Below are positions 36,126 to 44,428 of a stretch of 64,000 bases of DNA, piece by piece. A program made the position numbers and the translations under genes. The stretch covers positions 248,001-312,000 of the forward strand of contig CAWGPR010000002.1 in NCBI GenBank assembly GCA_963824475.1, read 5' to 3'. Under the pieces are notes generated by a model that saw nothing but the letters and a program-made list of their open reading frames with translations, was not told the origin of the DNA and did not search any database. This DNA is from Roseiarcus sp963824475. Its GTDB lineage: Bacteria; Pseudomonadota; Alphaproteobacteria; Rhizobiales; Beijerinckiaceae. Position 1 is the stretch's first letter, and each line of letters opens with the position of its first letter.

Positions 36126-36776
36126 CTAATGCACGGTTGGCCTTTTTGTTGGCATCCTCGCGAGCATTTGCTTCCGGGCGCGAGCGCAGGCCATGACGAT
36201 GGTATGCACTTCGTGTTCCGCGCTCTTCGTCATCTCGCGCATCTGTCGGAGCGTCGTTTCCATGTCCCTTTCGGTGGCCAATTTAGTCTCATCGCTGACG
36301 ACCTCGAATACGGCGACGAATGCCGCGCGCATCTCGGCGAGTTCATTTAGACTGCGCCGCGCGCGTTCCGGCAAATCAATAACGTCACTTCGCCCGAATA
36401 GCCCTGCTACGAAGCCATCGAGTTCCTGTCGCCGCATCTGCGCGAGAGCTGCCAATCCCTCGCGGGTCGGCGCGGTTTCAGTGCGTAGGAGGCGGAATGG
36501 TGAAGCTCGATCTTGGTGTCGTGTCATCCGGTTCCACAGGCCCATCACCAGCGCACCAATGAGTTCGTTCGCGTGGTCGATTGCGTCGAAAGGCGGCAGC
36601 TCGCCGCCCCATAAGTCCTCGACCACCCGAAGCGGTGAGGCCGACATGACCGGCGATGCGATGTTGCCGAGAAACCGTGTGCGCACCTCGTGGAACGGGA
36701 CCGTACATTTGTAACGCTCAAGCAGAGTGCGGACCTGTTCATCGCTCGCTGAAGACGGATTGGTGCTTGTCGGCAT
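36126..36776 (-). CDS. Hypothetical helical protein
   Basis: 216 residues from the ATG before PTSTNPSSASDEQ; the open frame continues 66 bases upstream but that part is atypical. The sequence is mostly helical (FHEVRTRFLGNIASP, NELIGALVMGLWNRM, RARRSLNELAEMRAAFVAVF) and ends in a basic tail. No membrane segment or known motif is visible. It lies between the Abi gene and the Arc-type genes and is probably mobile-element cargo of unknown function. Confidence 0.6.
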   Translation of the reverse strand: MPTSTNPSSASDEQVRTLLERYKCTVPFHEVRTRFLGNIASPVMSASPLRVVEDLWGGELPPFDAIDHANELIGALVMGLWNRMTRHQDRASPFRLLRTETAPTREGLAALAQMRRQELDGFVAGLFGRSDVIDLPERARRSLNELAEMRAAFVAVFEVVSDETKLATERDMETTLRQMREMTKSAEHEVHTIVMACARARKQMLARMPTKRPTVH

Positions 36777-36970
36777 CGCTCTCCCCCGTAGGCCCATCGC
36801 ACAGCGAGGCGGCGCAGGCGGATGGAGCATTGCGCGCTCCACGGCTCATCAGAAATCCTGAAATAGTTGATAGCAAACGCGGTAGCCCGAGGCGGAAAGT
36901 CTGTCCGCCATCGCCCGCCTTGGCCTTGGGCCAACAGCGATGGATCGGGTCTAAGCCTGAGGTCATCCTC

Positions 36971-37198
36971 TCACTCTCCCGCCTCAATCCCTCTTGTTCC
37001 AGTCTCCGGGCCAGAGGTCTTGGCCAATGCCTTAACGGACTCCTGCAATTCGCCGACTATGCGCCGGGTTTCGAGGATCGCCATTCCCTTGACGTCGGTG
37101 AAGTCTGGGATACCGGCTGTCTCAGGGTCGGCCCCGCCGCCGGCCGCCTTCATCAAGCTTGCCCGGAGCTGAGCGACCTCGGCCTGAAGGCTCTGCAT
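36971..37198 (-). CDS. Small coiled-coil protein overlapping an Arc-type gene
   Basis: 75 residues starting MQSLQAEVAQLRASLMKAA, a short coiled coil, then a conserved-looking IPDFTDVKGMAILETRRIVGEL. The ATG lies within the end of the upstream Arc-type gene in another frame. Two readings are possible: a translationally coupled separate gene, or the real C-terminus of the Arc protein thrown out of frame by an indel near 37200. The second is attractive because the final ~20 residues of the Arc frame look non-native. Confidence 0.45.
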   Translation of the reverse strand: MQSLQAEVAQLRASLMKAAGGGADPETAGIPDFTDVKGMAILETRRIVGELQESVKALAKTSGPETGTRGIEAGE

Positions 37199-37421
37199 TG
37201 AGTTCGCGCAGCTCCCAAATGATGTCCGCCTCGGCTGTATTTTTGTTGATGACCAACAGCGGCTCGCCAGTCGACGTGAATGACGCCTCAAGGCGCTGAA
37301 TTATTTCCGCATTCATGGTCCGCTTATTCGCTCGCGCGGCCACGCCGATCTTTTCACGCATGCCATCCGGGAGGCGCAGAACAAATTTTTCGAGTGAGTG
37401 GACGGGAGGCTCCAACGACAT
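37122..37421 (-). CDS. Arc-type ribbon-helix-helix DNA-binding protein
   Basis: 99 residues. Residues ~12-50 read FVLRLPDGMREKIGVAARANKRTMNAEIIQRLE, one ribbon strand plus two helices of the Arc/MetJ fold; the sequence is given here only to show the pattern FVLRLP...MNAEI. It probably binds an operator in the 40-bp gap to the divergent second Arc-type gene. The C-terminal ~20 residues (Gly/Arg-rich) may be the product of a frameshift, see the overlapping 36971-37198 frame. Confidence 0.7.
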   Translation of the reverse strand: MSLEPPVHSLEKFVLRLPDGMREKIGVAARANKRTMNAEIIQRLEASFTSTGEPLLVINKNTAEADIIWELRELNAEPSGRGRSAPGKLDEGGRRRGRP

Positions 37422-37490
37422 TTAACCCTCACGATGGCCGGCGGCCACTTTTCTGTTGACTGATTGATGGCCGAGGGCCATATCATGCAT

Positions 37491-37712
37491 ATGTCCAGTC
37501 GCGAGGTCAACGTGAGCAGCAGGGATTTGCCCAAGATTATGGTTCGCCTCCCCCGAGACGTGAAGGATTGGCTCGTCGAGCAGGCGGCGGTGAATGCCAG
37601 CTCCCAGTCCAGCGAGATTGTCCGGGCCGTGCGGGAACGCATGCAGAGCACGCAGAAGAAGCCGGAGGCGATTGTCGAAATGGTCTCTCCGTCTTCGAAG
37701 TCGACAGACTGA
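37491..37712 (+). CDS. Arc-type ribbon-helix-helix protein, divergent copy
   Basis: 73 residues from the ATG before SSREVNVSS; two in-frame ATGs lie upstream. The core KIMVRLPRDVKDWLVEQAA followed by SQSSEIVRAVRERM is an Arc-like ribbon-helix-helix. It is transcribed divergently from the other Arc-type gene and leads, 4 bases downstream of its stop, into the small HTH gene and the integrase. A role as regulator of the integration module is inferred from position. Confidence 0.72.
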   Translation: MSSREVNVSSRDLPKIMVRLPRDVKDWLVEQAAVNASSQSSEIVRAVRERMQSTQKKPEAIVEMVSPSSKSTD

Positions 37713-37715
37713 GCC

Positions 37716-38051
37716 ATGTCAGTCAGCATCGCCGAAAGAGGGCCGAGGTTTCGGACAGCTGACCAGCTTGTTCTCGATGGAACCTTCCCTACTTCCGCAG
37801 AAAAACTCCGGCAGATTGCAAGGCAATTCAACGTCGGAAGGAAGCTCGGACGCTCCTATCTTTTCTCCGACGCGGACATCAACAGACTTTACGAGGTAAT
37901 GCCGTGCCCCTCAAACTCGTCAAACGCCCAAAATCACCCTACTGGATCATGCGCGGCACCGTCCGGGGAGTTCGCGTTGAGGAAAGCACGGGAACTCCTG
38001 ACAAGCGCGCGGCCGAGGAGATCAGGGCGAAGCGTGCAGCGGAGATATTGA
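37716..38051 (+). CDS. Small HTH (excisionase-like) protein overlapping the integrase start
   Basis: 111 residues. The N-terminal half carries a helix-turn-helix pattern (AEKLRQIARQFNVGRKLGRSYLFSDADINRLYE) typical of small phage/island DNA-binding proteins; the pattern is AEKLRQIARQF...SYLFSDADI. The C-terminal ~50 residues overlap the first ~148 bases of the integrase in a different frame. Integrase loci with such a long overlap of a small upstream gene are common in alphaproteobacterial islands. The gene may act as an excisionase or directionality factor; this is inference. Confidence 0.6.
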   Translation: MSVSIAERGPRFRTADQLVLDGTFPTSAEKLRQIARQFNVGRKLGRSYLFSDADINRLYEVMPCPSNSSNAQNHPTGSCAAPSGEFALRKARELLTSARPRRSGRSVQRRY

Positions 38052-38947
38052 CGGAGAGCATTTACGGCAGAGCCGCAACGATGACCTTCGCAAACGCCGC
38101 GCTCAGTTTTCTGGAAGAGGGCAGGCCCCGCCGCTTCGTAGGGCCGCTCCTTGATCATTTTGGGACGACTCCTCTCCGGCACATTGGCCAAGAGGCGATC
38201 AACAGCGCCGCGTCGAAGCTCTATCCGAAGGCGTCAAACGCGACGAGAAATCGGCAAGTCTACACGCCGGTGTCCGCGATATTGCAACATGCTGCACGAA
38301 AGGGGTGGTGTCCGCGACCGGTCTTCAGTAGACCGAAGATGGCCAAGGCCGGCATCAGATGGTTGAAGCCCGAGGAGGCCGAGCGACTGATCGCCGCTTG
38401 CGGTCCTCACTTGCAACCACTCGTGATTTCACTGCTCTATACAGGCGCGCGCGTTGGAGAAGTTCTCTGGCTCGACTGGTCCAATGTTGACCTCGATCGT
38501 CGCCACGTCACCTTCCCGAAGACGAAGAACGGGGAGGCGAGAGGCGTACCGTTGCATACCCGTGTTGTTGCGGAGCTGCGGGGCCTGCCCCATCGAACCG
38601 GTGGGGTGTTTCGCGCTCCCAATGGAGAGCCGTATGCGCGGCTCAGGCCAGACGACGACAGCGATACGTCCGCAGGTTCGAGGATCAAGACTGCGTTTCG
38701 AGGAGCCTGCCTGAGGGCCGGCATCGCCGACTTCACACCGCATGGTTGCCGCCATACCTGGGCGACCTGGCACTATCAGGAGAACCGCAATTTGGCGGCT
38801 CTCCAGGCCCTCGGCGGTTGGAAAACCTTGGCAATGGTCATGCGATATGCTCACACGAACGTCGATGAGCACGCACATACCATCGACCGTCTTCCTGGGG
38901 GAAATCCGGGGGACCCAACAAAGACGGAGGTGAAAACACCTGCATGA
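37904..38947 (+). CDS. Tyrosine-type site-specific integrase
   Basis: 347 residues, full length. The catalytic Arg lies in LLYTGARVGEVLWLDW, HGCRHTWATW gives HxxR, and LGGWKTLAMVMRYAHTN carries the last His/Trp position and the nucleophilic Tyr. The N-terminal ~60 residues form the arm-binding domain. The gene ends 25 bases before a tRNA-Thr 3' fragment, the usual place of an island integrase beside its attachment site. It is distinct from the family of the three recombinase tails elsewhere in the window. Confidence 0.92.
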   Translation: MPLKLVKRPKSPYWIMRGTVRGVRVEESTGTPDKRAAEEIRAKRAAEILTESIYGRAATMTFANAALSFLEEGRPRRFVGPLLDHFGTTPLRHIGQEAINSAASKLYPKASNATRNRQVYTPVSAILQHAARKGWCPRPVFSRPKMAKAGIRWLKPEEAERLIAACGPHLQPLVISLLYTGARVGEVLWLDWSNVDLDRRHVTFPKTKNGEARGVPLHTRVVAELRGLPHRTGGVFRAPNGEPYARLRPDDDSDTSAGSRIKTAFRGACLRAGIADFTPHGCRHTWATWHYQENRNLAALQALGGWKTLAMVMRYAHTNVDEHAHTIDRLPGGNPGDPTKTEVKTPA

Positions 38948-38972
38948 TCAAAGTGTTCATGCCATCCATCAT

Positions 38973-39022
38973 CTCCCTTGGTAAGGGAGAGGTCGAGAGT
39001 TCAATCCTCTCTTGCAGCACCA
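38973..39022 (+). tRNA. 3' fragment of tRNA-Thr(GGT), probable attachment site
   Basis: 50 nt. It holds the anticodon stem-loop (CTCCC-TTGGTAA-GGGAG, anticodon GGT), variable loop, T-arm (GAGAG-TTCAATC-CTCTC) and the acceptor 3' strand ending GCAGCACCA. The D-arm and 5' acceptor strand are missing; upstream is unrelated sequence. It is therefore a non-functional duplicate of a tRNA 3' end left by integration. By polarity, the element should lie to the left and the complete tRNA beyond it; no second copy was seen in this window. Confidence 0.8.
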
Positions 39023-39067
39023 TTTTTCTTAAATGGTCGGCGAAAGCACTGGCGCCGCGTGATGACC

Positions 39068-39634
39068 TTACCTCCTAAGCAGTTTCTGGGGCGAGATCCC
39101 GAACGTTCGCTTGAAGCTTCGGCTGAAATGACCAAGCTCACTGAAACCGTGCGCGAAGGCCGCGTCTGTGACGGAACGAACCTCGCCCTGCGAGAGAGAC
39201 ACGCGGCTCGCTTCGAGGCGTTGGGACCACACCCAGCGCATTGGCGTGGTGCCGATCGTGCCGAAGAGACGGTTGAGGGTTCGGATGGATATCGCGCCAG
39301 CGGCGGCGAGGCCCTCAGGCGCGAGTTCAGGATCATCCAGATGCGCCCGCGCGAACCGCATGACCCGCTCGAGCGGCGCGGAGACTTGCGTCTCTGGTAG
39401 AGTGTCGCGTTCGAGATCGCAAATGGAGGCCAGCAGGTCGACAATCGCGTTCGACAGCCTTTTCGCGATCCACGGACCAAGATCCCGGGAAAGATCGATG
39501 TCCAGACAACGCGTCAAGAGGTCGCCGAGAACCGGCGACAGCGGGTTGCTGCGGTCGATCTTGAGCGCCAGAAAGTCGTTTGGCCGGTCGAGCTTCGACT
39601 CGAGAAGTCGCCTGGGAATTTTCACCAGCTGATA
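39068..39634 (-). pseudogene. AraC-family regulator, 3' fragment (cut by IS630)
   Basis: The fragment reads YQLVKIPRRLLESKL at the IS junction and ends with a full AraC DNA-binding domain (AAAGAISIRTLNRLFG, then DAAFAHGFSELGHFSRSFKRTFG). The N-terminal sensor part is at 40775-41176 beyond the IS630 element. Even after removing the IS and one TA, the two parts join out of frame; a 2-base duplication in CTGAGAGCAAG near 40810 would account for it. The regulator lies downstream of the amidase/ABC transporter genes and probably once controlled them. Confidence 0.85.
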
Positions 39635-40794
39635 CCAAAGGTCATAGCGGCTGACCGACATGCGCCCAGTCGCGCATTCCGATGGATGTGATGGTTTCGG
39701 GTTTGGCGATGAGCTTTCGCCATGCGGCGCATGCGGCGTCGATGATGGCGTCGTAGTTTTCGAAGACGGTGTTTGAAAGCCAGTTCTGACGGAGATACTG
39801 CCAGACATTCTCGACCGGGTTCAGTTCCGGCGCGCGCGAGGGCAGGAAGATCGGCGTGATGTTGTCGGGCACGTCGAGCTTGCCCGTGATGTGCCATCCG
39901 GCCCGGTCGAGCAGGAGCACGGCATGGGCGCCCGTAGCGACATTGCGCGAGATTTCGTCGAGGTGAAGTTGCATCATGTCGGTGTCGGCACGAGGAAGCG
40001 CCAAAGCCGCTCCGACCCCGCGAGCGGGACAGATCGCGCCGAACAGATAGGCGTTGTCATAGCGCTGATCGGCGGGCTGCCTTGGCCGCGTTCCACGCCT
40101 GGCCCATTGGCGGACAAGGCCGTTCTTCTGGCCAATCCGGGCCTCATCCGAAAACCAGATCTCGACCGGCGTCGTCTCGGGCAGCCCTTCGAGATGAGCC
40201 TTCAGCGCGCGCGGGAAGTTTTTTTAAATCCCTCGACGATCCGCTCATCCTGAGCCGGATGACGGGGCCGTGCGCTCATATGCGAGAAGCCGAGCTTCTT
40301 CAGAAGCTTTCCGACATAGCGCGGGTGAAAGTCGACGCCGAACCTCTCGGCGATGACGCGCTTGAGGTTGATCCGCCGCCAGCGTACGACGCCGTCCTTC
40401 TCACGATCCGGCCCGGCCTCGACGATCTGCGCGAACTGGGCCCGTTGCTCCTCCGACAGGCGAGGCTTGGGACCCGCCGTCCAATTGTCGAACAGACCCT
40501 CCGGTCCGAAAGCGTTGAAGCGATGGACCCAGTCGCGCAGCGTCTGCCGGTCCATGCCGCCGATCTTCGCCGCCGCGCCTCGGTCCATCCCGTCCCGAAC
40601 CGCGGCCAAGGACAGAAGCCGCCGGCTCTGGTTGGCGTCCTTCGAGCGCCGGGCGAGCGCCCGAAGCTCCTTAGCCGAATAGTCGTCTCGCAATCTGACC
40701 GCTGATGGCATGGCGCGAATCTCCCCACGCCAATGGAGTCAGAAATCTCGCCCTCTGTGAATCCACAATGTGAGTCAGCTCGCGGGGCCTTTGG
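39635..40794. mobile_element. IS630-family insertion sequence
   Basis: 1160 bp. The ends are inverted repeats starting CCAAAGG and continuing to a shared GCTGAC block, directly flanked by the dinucleotide TA at 39633-39634 and 40795-40796. Duplication of TA is the IS630/Tc1-mariner rule. The transposase is in two overlapping frames on the minus strand. The element splits an AraC-family regulator. Confidence 0.9.
39642..40711 (-). CDS. IS630-family transposase in two frames (probable programmed -1 frameshift)
   Basis: The first frame (40711 down to 40202) encodes the HTH domains: KDANQSRRLLSLAAVRDG, MDRQTLRDWVHRF and a second winged segment. It stops just after EGFKK. The -1 frame continues KNFPRALKAH through FSDEARIG to LLLDRAGWH and PELNPVENVWQYL and stops at 39642; these are the three acidic DDE segments. 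The switch falls on a run of seven A on the coding strand (40219-40225), a standard slippery site, so the fused product of about 355 residues is probably made by frameshifting. A plain indel is the alternative. Confidence 0.82.
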
Positions 40795-41176
40795 TATGAG
40801 TTCTTGCTCTCAGCGCATAATCGAACGTGGCGCCTGAATCATAAATCACAAGGTCGCCCGGGCCGAGCCGCGCTGAACGGCCGCGCTGCGTCAACTCGCC
40901 TGCTCCTTGCTGGATAAGGCTGACAATAAAGACGTCCTGGTCGTCGTTTCGCACGTGGCGAGGCTTCCGCGACCAGAAGTGTAACGGCGCATCTAGCTCG
41001 GCAACGACGAGAGGTCCCAACTCTCCGCTTGTGAGGCTTCCCGCGAATTCGTCGTCAAGGACCTCGGTCTCCGCCGACGCGGAAACGTATTTCTTGCAAA
41101 CGATCTCTTGCCAGAACTCCAAACGTTCGGACGGCTTTTTGTCCGAGGTCGTTAAACTCTGCTTCACCCCGAGCAC
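40775..41176 (-). pseudogene. AraC-family regulator, 5' fragment (sensor domain)
   Basis: About 125 native residues, then IS630-derived sequence and a stop. The frame begins LGVKQSLTTSDKKPSERLEFWQ and holds a cupin-like sensor domain (ELTQRGRSARLGPGDLVIYDSG), as in the AraC_binding_2 family of NphR-type regulators. It lacks the DNA-binding domain, which lies at 39068-39634. On its own it cannot bind DNA. Confidence 0.85.
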
Positions 41177-41406
41177 GCCTCAGGTCATGCGACGTTCCAT
41201 CACGGACATCACGCTGCGTAAGACTAAGCAAAGGTTATGCCGCAGGTCGTAGATGAGGAAAAGATGTGCCGTCTGAAAAATATCAATTGCTTAGATGGGT
41301 GTCCTTCAGGACGGGTGGACAGGGTCGTGAAGGAAACGCCCCGGGAAAGCGACCTTTAATTAGGCAGTTAATGCGCGCTTCCGCCTGCCTGTAACAGACG
41401 GGGGCG

Positions 41407-42921
41407 TCAGAACGTCTTCCAGTCTCCGGCCCCCTCGAAGGCGGCTGCGGCTGCGTAGATCGTCTCCTCGTCGAAATGCTTGCCGATTAGCATAGCGCCG
41501 ATCGGCAGTCCGTCGCCAAGTCCGCAGGGGACGGTCATCGCAGGATGGCCCGTGACGTCGAACGGCGCGGTATTGCCGATCATTTCAAACGCTCGTTGGA
41601 GGTAGAGCGCAAGCGGAGCATCCGCCGGAGGCAGCGGCGTAGCTTTCACCGGAAGGGTCGGCATCAGCAAGAGATCGTAAGCTCCGAGCGCCTTGTCGTA
41701 GGACCCGCGGACCTTGCGCGCCAGGTTTTGCGCCTTCGCGTAGAACCGCCCGCGATAATGGGTGAGGAAATACTGACCCACCATCATCGAGATTTTGAGG
41801 CTATCGGACAGATCGTCGGCCATCTGTCGCCAGTTAGCGTGAGCGTCGAGCAGACTGACCGTGTAGAGGCCTTTCCAGTTGAAGCCCATGCCATTGCCAA
41901 GCATCATCTGCGCCTGCAGCCCTTCGAGCGCGATCGGCGTCCAGATTGCTGGCGCGATGAGGTGCTCAGGAATCGAGACCTCCTCGACACTCGCGCCGAA
42001 CGCCTTGAAGCGCTTGGCCGCCTCGCGCACGCTGGCGTCGACGTCCTTTTCGCTGTTGGCGTGGCCAAAACCTTCCTTGACGACACCAATCTTGAGTCCC
42101 TTCGCGCCGCGCTTTGTCGCGGCCGAATAATCTCCGACCTTGGGCGCATATTGGCGCGGGTCCAGGCCGTCCGGTCCCGCCAGAACTTCCAGCATCAGCG
42201 CATTGTCGGCGACGGTCGCAGTAATCGGGCCGGTGTGGTCGATCGTCGACTCGATCGGCATGACGCCAGTGTACGGCACGAGGCCGTGAGTCGGCTTCAT
42301 TCCATAGACGCCGCAGAATGAGGACGGCATGCGGATCGACCCGCCCTGGTCGCCCCCGATCGCGAGATCGACTTCGCCCACAGCGACCAGCGCACCGCTT
42401 CCCGAAGACGATCCGCCCGCGGAATAGCCGTGTTTGTATGGGTTGTGCACCGCGCCAAGCGCGCCGGTGTGACTGCCGCCCGACAGACAAAAGCATTCGC
42501 AATGCGACTTGCCCTTGATCGTGGCGCCGGCGTCGAGGAGGCGCGTGACGATCGTCGCGTCGATGTTCGGCACATAGCCTTCGAGCGTCGAGGAGCCGTT
42601 CATCATCGGCACCCCAGCGACGCAAACGTTATCCTTGACCGCGACCGTCTTGCCCTTGAGCTTGCCGCTCGGCGCGCCCTGAATGTCGGTCTTTACGTAC
42701 CATGCGTTGAGCGGATTCTCCTCCGCGCTCGGCCGATATCCGGGCGTGCGCGGATATTTGACCACCGGAACGTCGTCCGGCATCTGATCGACGAGATCGT
42801 AAGCGGCGAAGCTGCCGTCCATCAGCGAAAGGAACTCGCTGACGCGTTCCTTTGCCATGGTCATGCCGAGGCTCTCGACGATATCCGTCATCTGTTCGAG
42901 CGTAGGGCGCTTCACAGTCAT
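41407..42921 (-). CDS. Amidase (amidase-signature family)
   Basis: 504 residues. The catalytic Lys lies in TVAVKDNVCVAGVPM, the amidase signature follows as GYSAGGSSSGSGALVAVG with the cis-Ser and nucleophilic Ser in GGDQGGSIRMP. The C-terminal domain has normal length. It hydrolyses a carboxylic amide to acid and ammonia; the substrate is not evident. It is 81 bases downstream of the transporter ATPase gene and probably belongs to the same operon, so its substrate may be what the transporter imports. Confidence 0.88.
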   Translation of the reverse strand: MTVKRPTLEQMTDIVESLGMTMAKERVSEFLSLMDGSFAAYDLVDQMPDDVPVVKYPRTPGYRPSAEENPLNAWYVKTDIQGAPSGKLKGKTVAVKDNVCVAGVPMMNGSSTLEGYVPNIDATIVTRLLDAGATIKGKSHCECFCLSGGSHTGALGAVHNPYKHGYSAGGSSSGSGALVAVGEVDLAIGGDQGGSIRMPSSFCGVYGMKPTHGLVPYTGVMPIESTIDHTGPITATVADNALMLEVLAGPDGLDPRQYAPKVGDYSAATKRGAKGLKIGVVKEGFGHANSEKDVDASVREAAKRFKAFGASVEEVSIPEHLIAPAIWTPIALEGLQAQMMLGNGMGFNWKGLYTVSLLDAHANWRQMADDLSDSLKISMMVGQYFLTHYRGRFYAKAQNLARKVRGSYDKALGAYDLLLMPTLPVKATPLPPADAPLALYLQRAFEMIGNTAPFDVTGHPAMTVPCGLGDGLPIGAMLIGKHFDEETIYAAAAAFEGAGDWKTF

Positions 42922-43001
42922 GGGCTCTCTCCTGTTCCCTGTTGTTTCTGGGCCGCATCAGGCTTGAAGGACGGCTTTCGCCGTTTTCGACACATACGCG
43001 G

Positions 43002-43709
43002 TTAGTCGCTTACGCCGATGAACTCATTGATAAGGCCGTGGCCGTGCAATTCATCCGGCTTTGCGGAATGCACGATTGCGCCCTTCTGGATGACCAGGAC
43101 CCGCTCGGAGAGCGCAGCGATGAAGTCGAGATTCTGCTCGACGAGAATCATCGTCAGCGCGCCCCTCGAACGAAGGTCGAGAAGCGTGTCCGCGATGTCG
43201 TCGATGATCGACGGCTGGATGCCCTCGGTCGGCTCGTCCAGCAGGATCAGCCTCGGATTGCCCGCCAGGCAGCGGGCCATGGCGAGCAATTGCTGCTCGC
43301 CGCCCGAGAGCGCCCCGCCGGGACGGTCGATCAGCGGCTTGAGACGAGGGAAGGTTTCCAGCGCCGACTCGATCGCAGCTGCTTCATCCTTTGGTCGCCC
43401 GACCGCGCCCATCCGCAGGTTGTCGCGCACGCTGAGGCCCGGAAAGATCTCCCGCCCCTGCGGCACATAGCCCATACCGGCGCGCGCCCGCCGGTAGGGC
43501 TCGGCTCGGGTGACATCGGCGCCTTCCAGCACGACCCGCCCCGCGGTCGCCGGAATGTATCCCATCAGCGCCCGCAGCAGCGTGGTCTTGCCCATGCCGT
43601 TGTGGCCAAGGACGCCGACGAACTCTCCTCGCGCGACGCTGAAGTTGACGCCCCCCAGGATCGGAATGCGGCCATAGCCGGCGGCCAGTTCGCTGACCTC
43701 CAGCATCAC
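43002..43709 (-). CDS. Urea/short-chain-amide ABC transporter ATPase (UrtE/FmdF-LivF type)
   Basis: 235 residues. Walker A GHNGMGKTT, signature LSGGEQQ, Walker B RLILLDEP and switch region TMILVEQN are intact. The GYVPQGREIFPGLSV stretch is typical of the LivF/UrtE class. It pairs with the preceding ATPase, whose stop overlaps this start by ATGA, to drive import through the two permeases encoded upstream. Confidence 0.88.
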   Translation of the reverse strand: MMLEVSELAAGYGRIPILGGVNFSVARGEFVGVLGHNGMGKTTLLRALMGYIPATAGRVVLEGADVTRAEPYRRARAGMGYVPQGREIFPGLSVRDNLRMGAVGRPKDEAAAIESALETFPRLKPLIDRPGGALSGGEQQLLAMARCLAGNPRLILLDEPTEGIQPSIIDDIADTLLDLRSRGALTMILVEQNLDFIAALSERVLVIQKGAIVHSAKPDELHGHGLINEFIGVSD

Positions 43710-44428
43710 GCCGCCGCCTTCTTTCCGAGATAGACGTCGCGCACAACCGGATTGTGCATGATCGCCTCGACATCGTCCTCGATCAGAACGGCGCCCTGAT
43801 TGAAGACCGTGACCCTGCTGGCGATCTTCCGGATGAACTGCATGTCGTGCTCGACCACGATGAGCGCCTTGGTCTGATTGATGTCGCGCACAAGCTCGAC
43901 GGTGCGCAGCACTTCCTGATCGGTCATGCCGGCGGCAGGCTCATCAAGCAGCACGAGGTCCGGATCCGTCGAGAGCACCACCCCAAGCTCGACCCACTGC
44001 CGCTGTCCGTGCGCGAGCTGGCCGACGAGGCGGGAGGCGATCGCGGACAGGCCGACGCGCTCGAGCATGGTCTCGACGGCGCGGCGCGCCCTGGCTCCGC
44101 GATGCAGCCGCGCGGCCGCGAGCCAGAGGTTCTCGCGCACCGTAAGGCCGTCAAACACGCTTGGCACCTGCGTCTTGATGCCGACGCCGCGCCGCGCGAT
44201 CTCGTGCGGTTCGGCCCCTGTCACATCCTCGCCGCGCACCAGAACCGCGCCGGATGTCGGTTTGAGCTGGCCGGTCAGCATCTTGAAGAAAGTGCTCTTG
44301 CCGGCGCCATTGGGGCCGATCAGGCACCGCAGCTCGCGCTCAGCGAGCGTGAAGTTGACGTCCCGGACCGCCTGCACGCCGCCAAAGCGCATGCCCAAAC
44401 CCCGAGTCTCGACCAGCGGCGCGGTCAT
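43706..44428 (-). CDS. Urea/short-chain-amide ABC transporter ATPase (UrtD-LivG type)
   Basis: 240 residues from the ATG that overlaps the stop of the upstream permease as ATGA; the open frame runs further upstream, but that part is shadow. Walker A GPNGAGKST, signature-like AHGQRQWVELG, Walker B LVLLDEPAAGM and VVEHD are present. The modified signature (HGQ in place of SGGQ) and RRGVGIKTQVPSVFDGLTV are usual for the UrtD subgroup, supporting urea or amides over branched-chain amino acids. Confidence 0.88.
   Translation of the reverse strand: MTAPLVETRGLGMRFGGVQAVRDVNFTLAERELRCLIGPNGAGKSTFFKMLTGQLKPTSGAVLVRGEDVTGAEPHEIARRGVGIKTQVPSVFDGLTVRENLWLAAARLHRGARARRAVETMLERVGLSAIASRLVGQLAHGQRQWVELGVVLSTDPDLVLLDEPAAGMTDQEVLRTVELVRDINQTKALIVVEHDMQFIRKIASRVTVFNQGAVLIEDDVEAIMHNPVVRDVYLGKKAAA

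Noticed and set aside
22762..36842. A prophage as explanation for the island
   Set aside because: No capsid, portal, terminase, tail or lysis gene is present; only an integrase, small regulators and defence genes.
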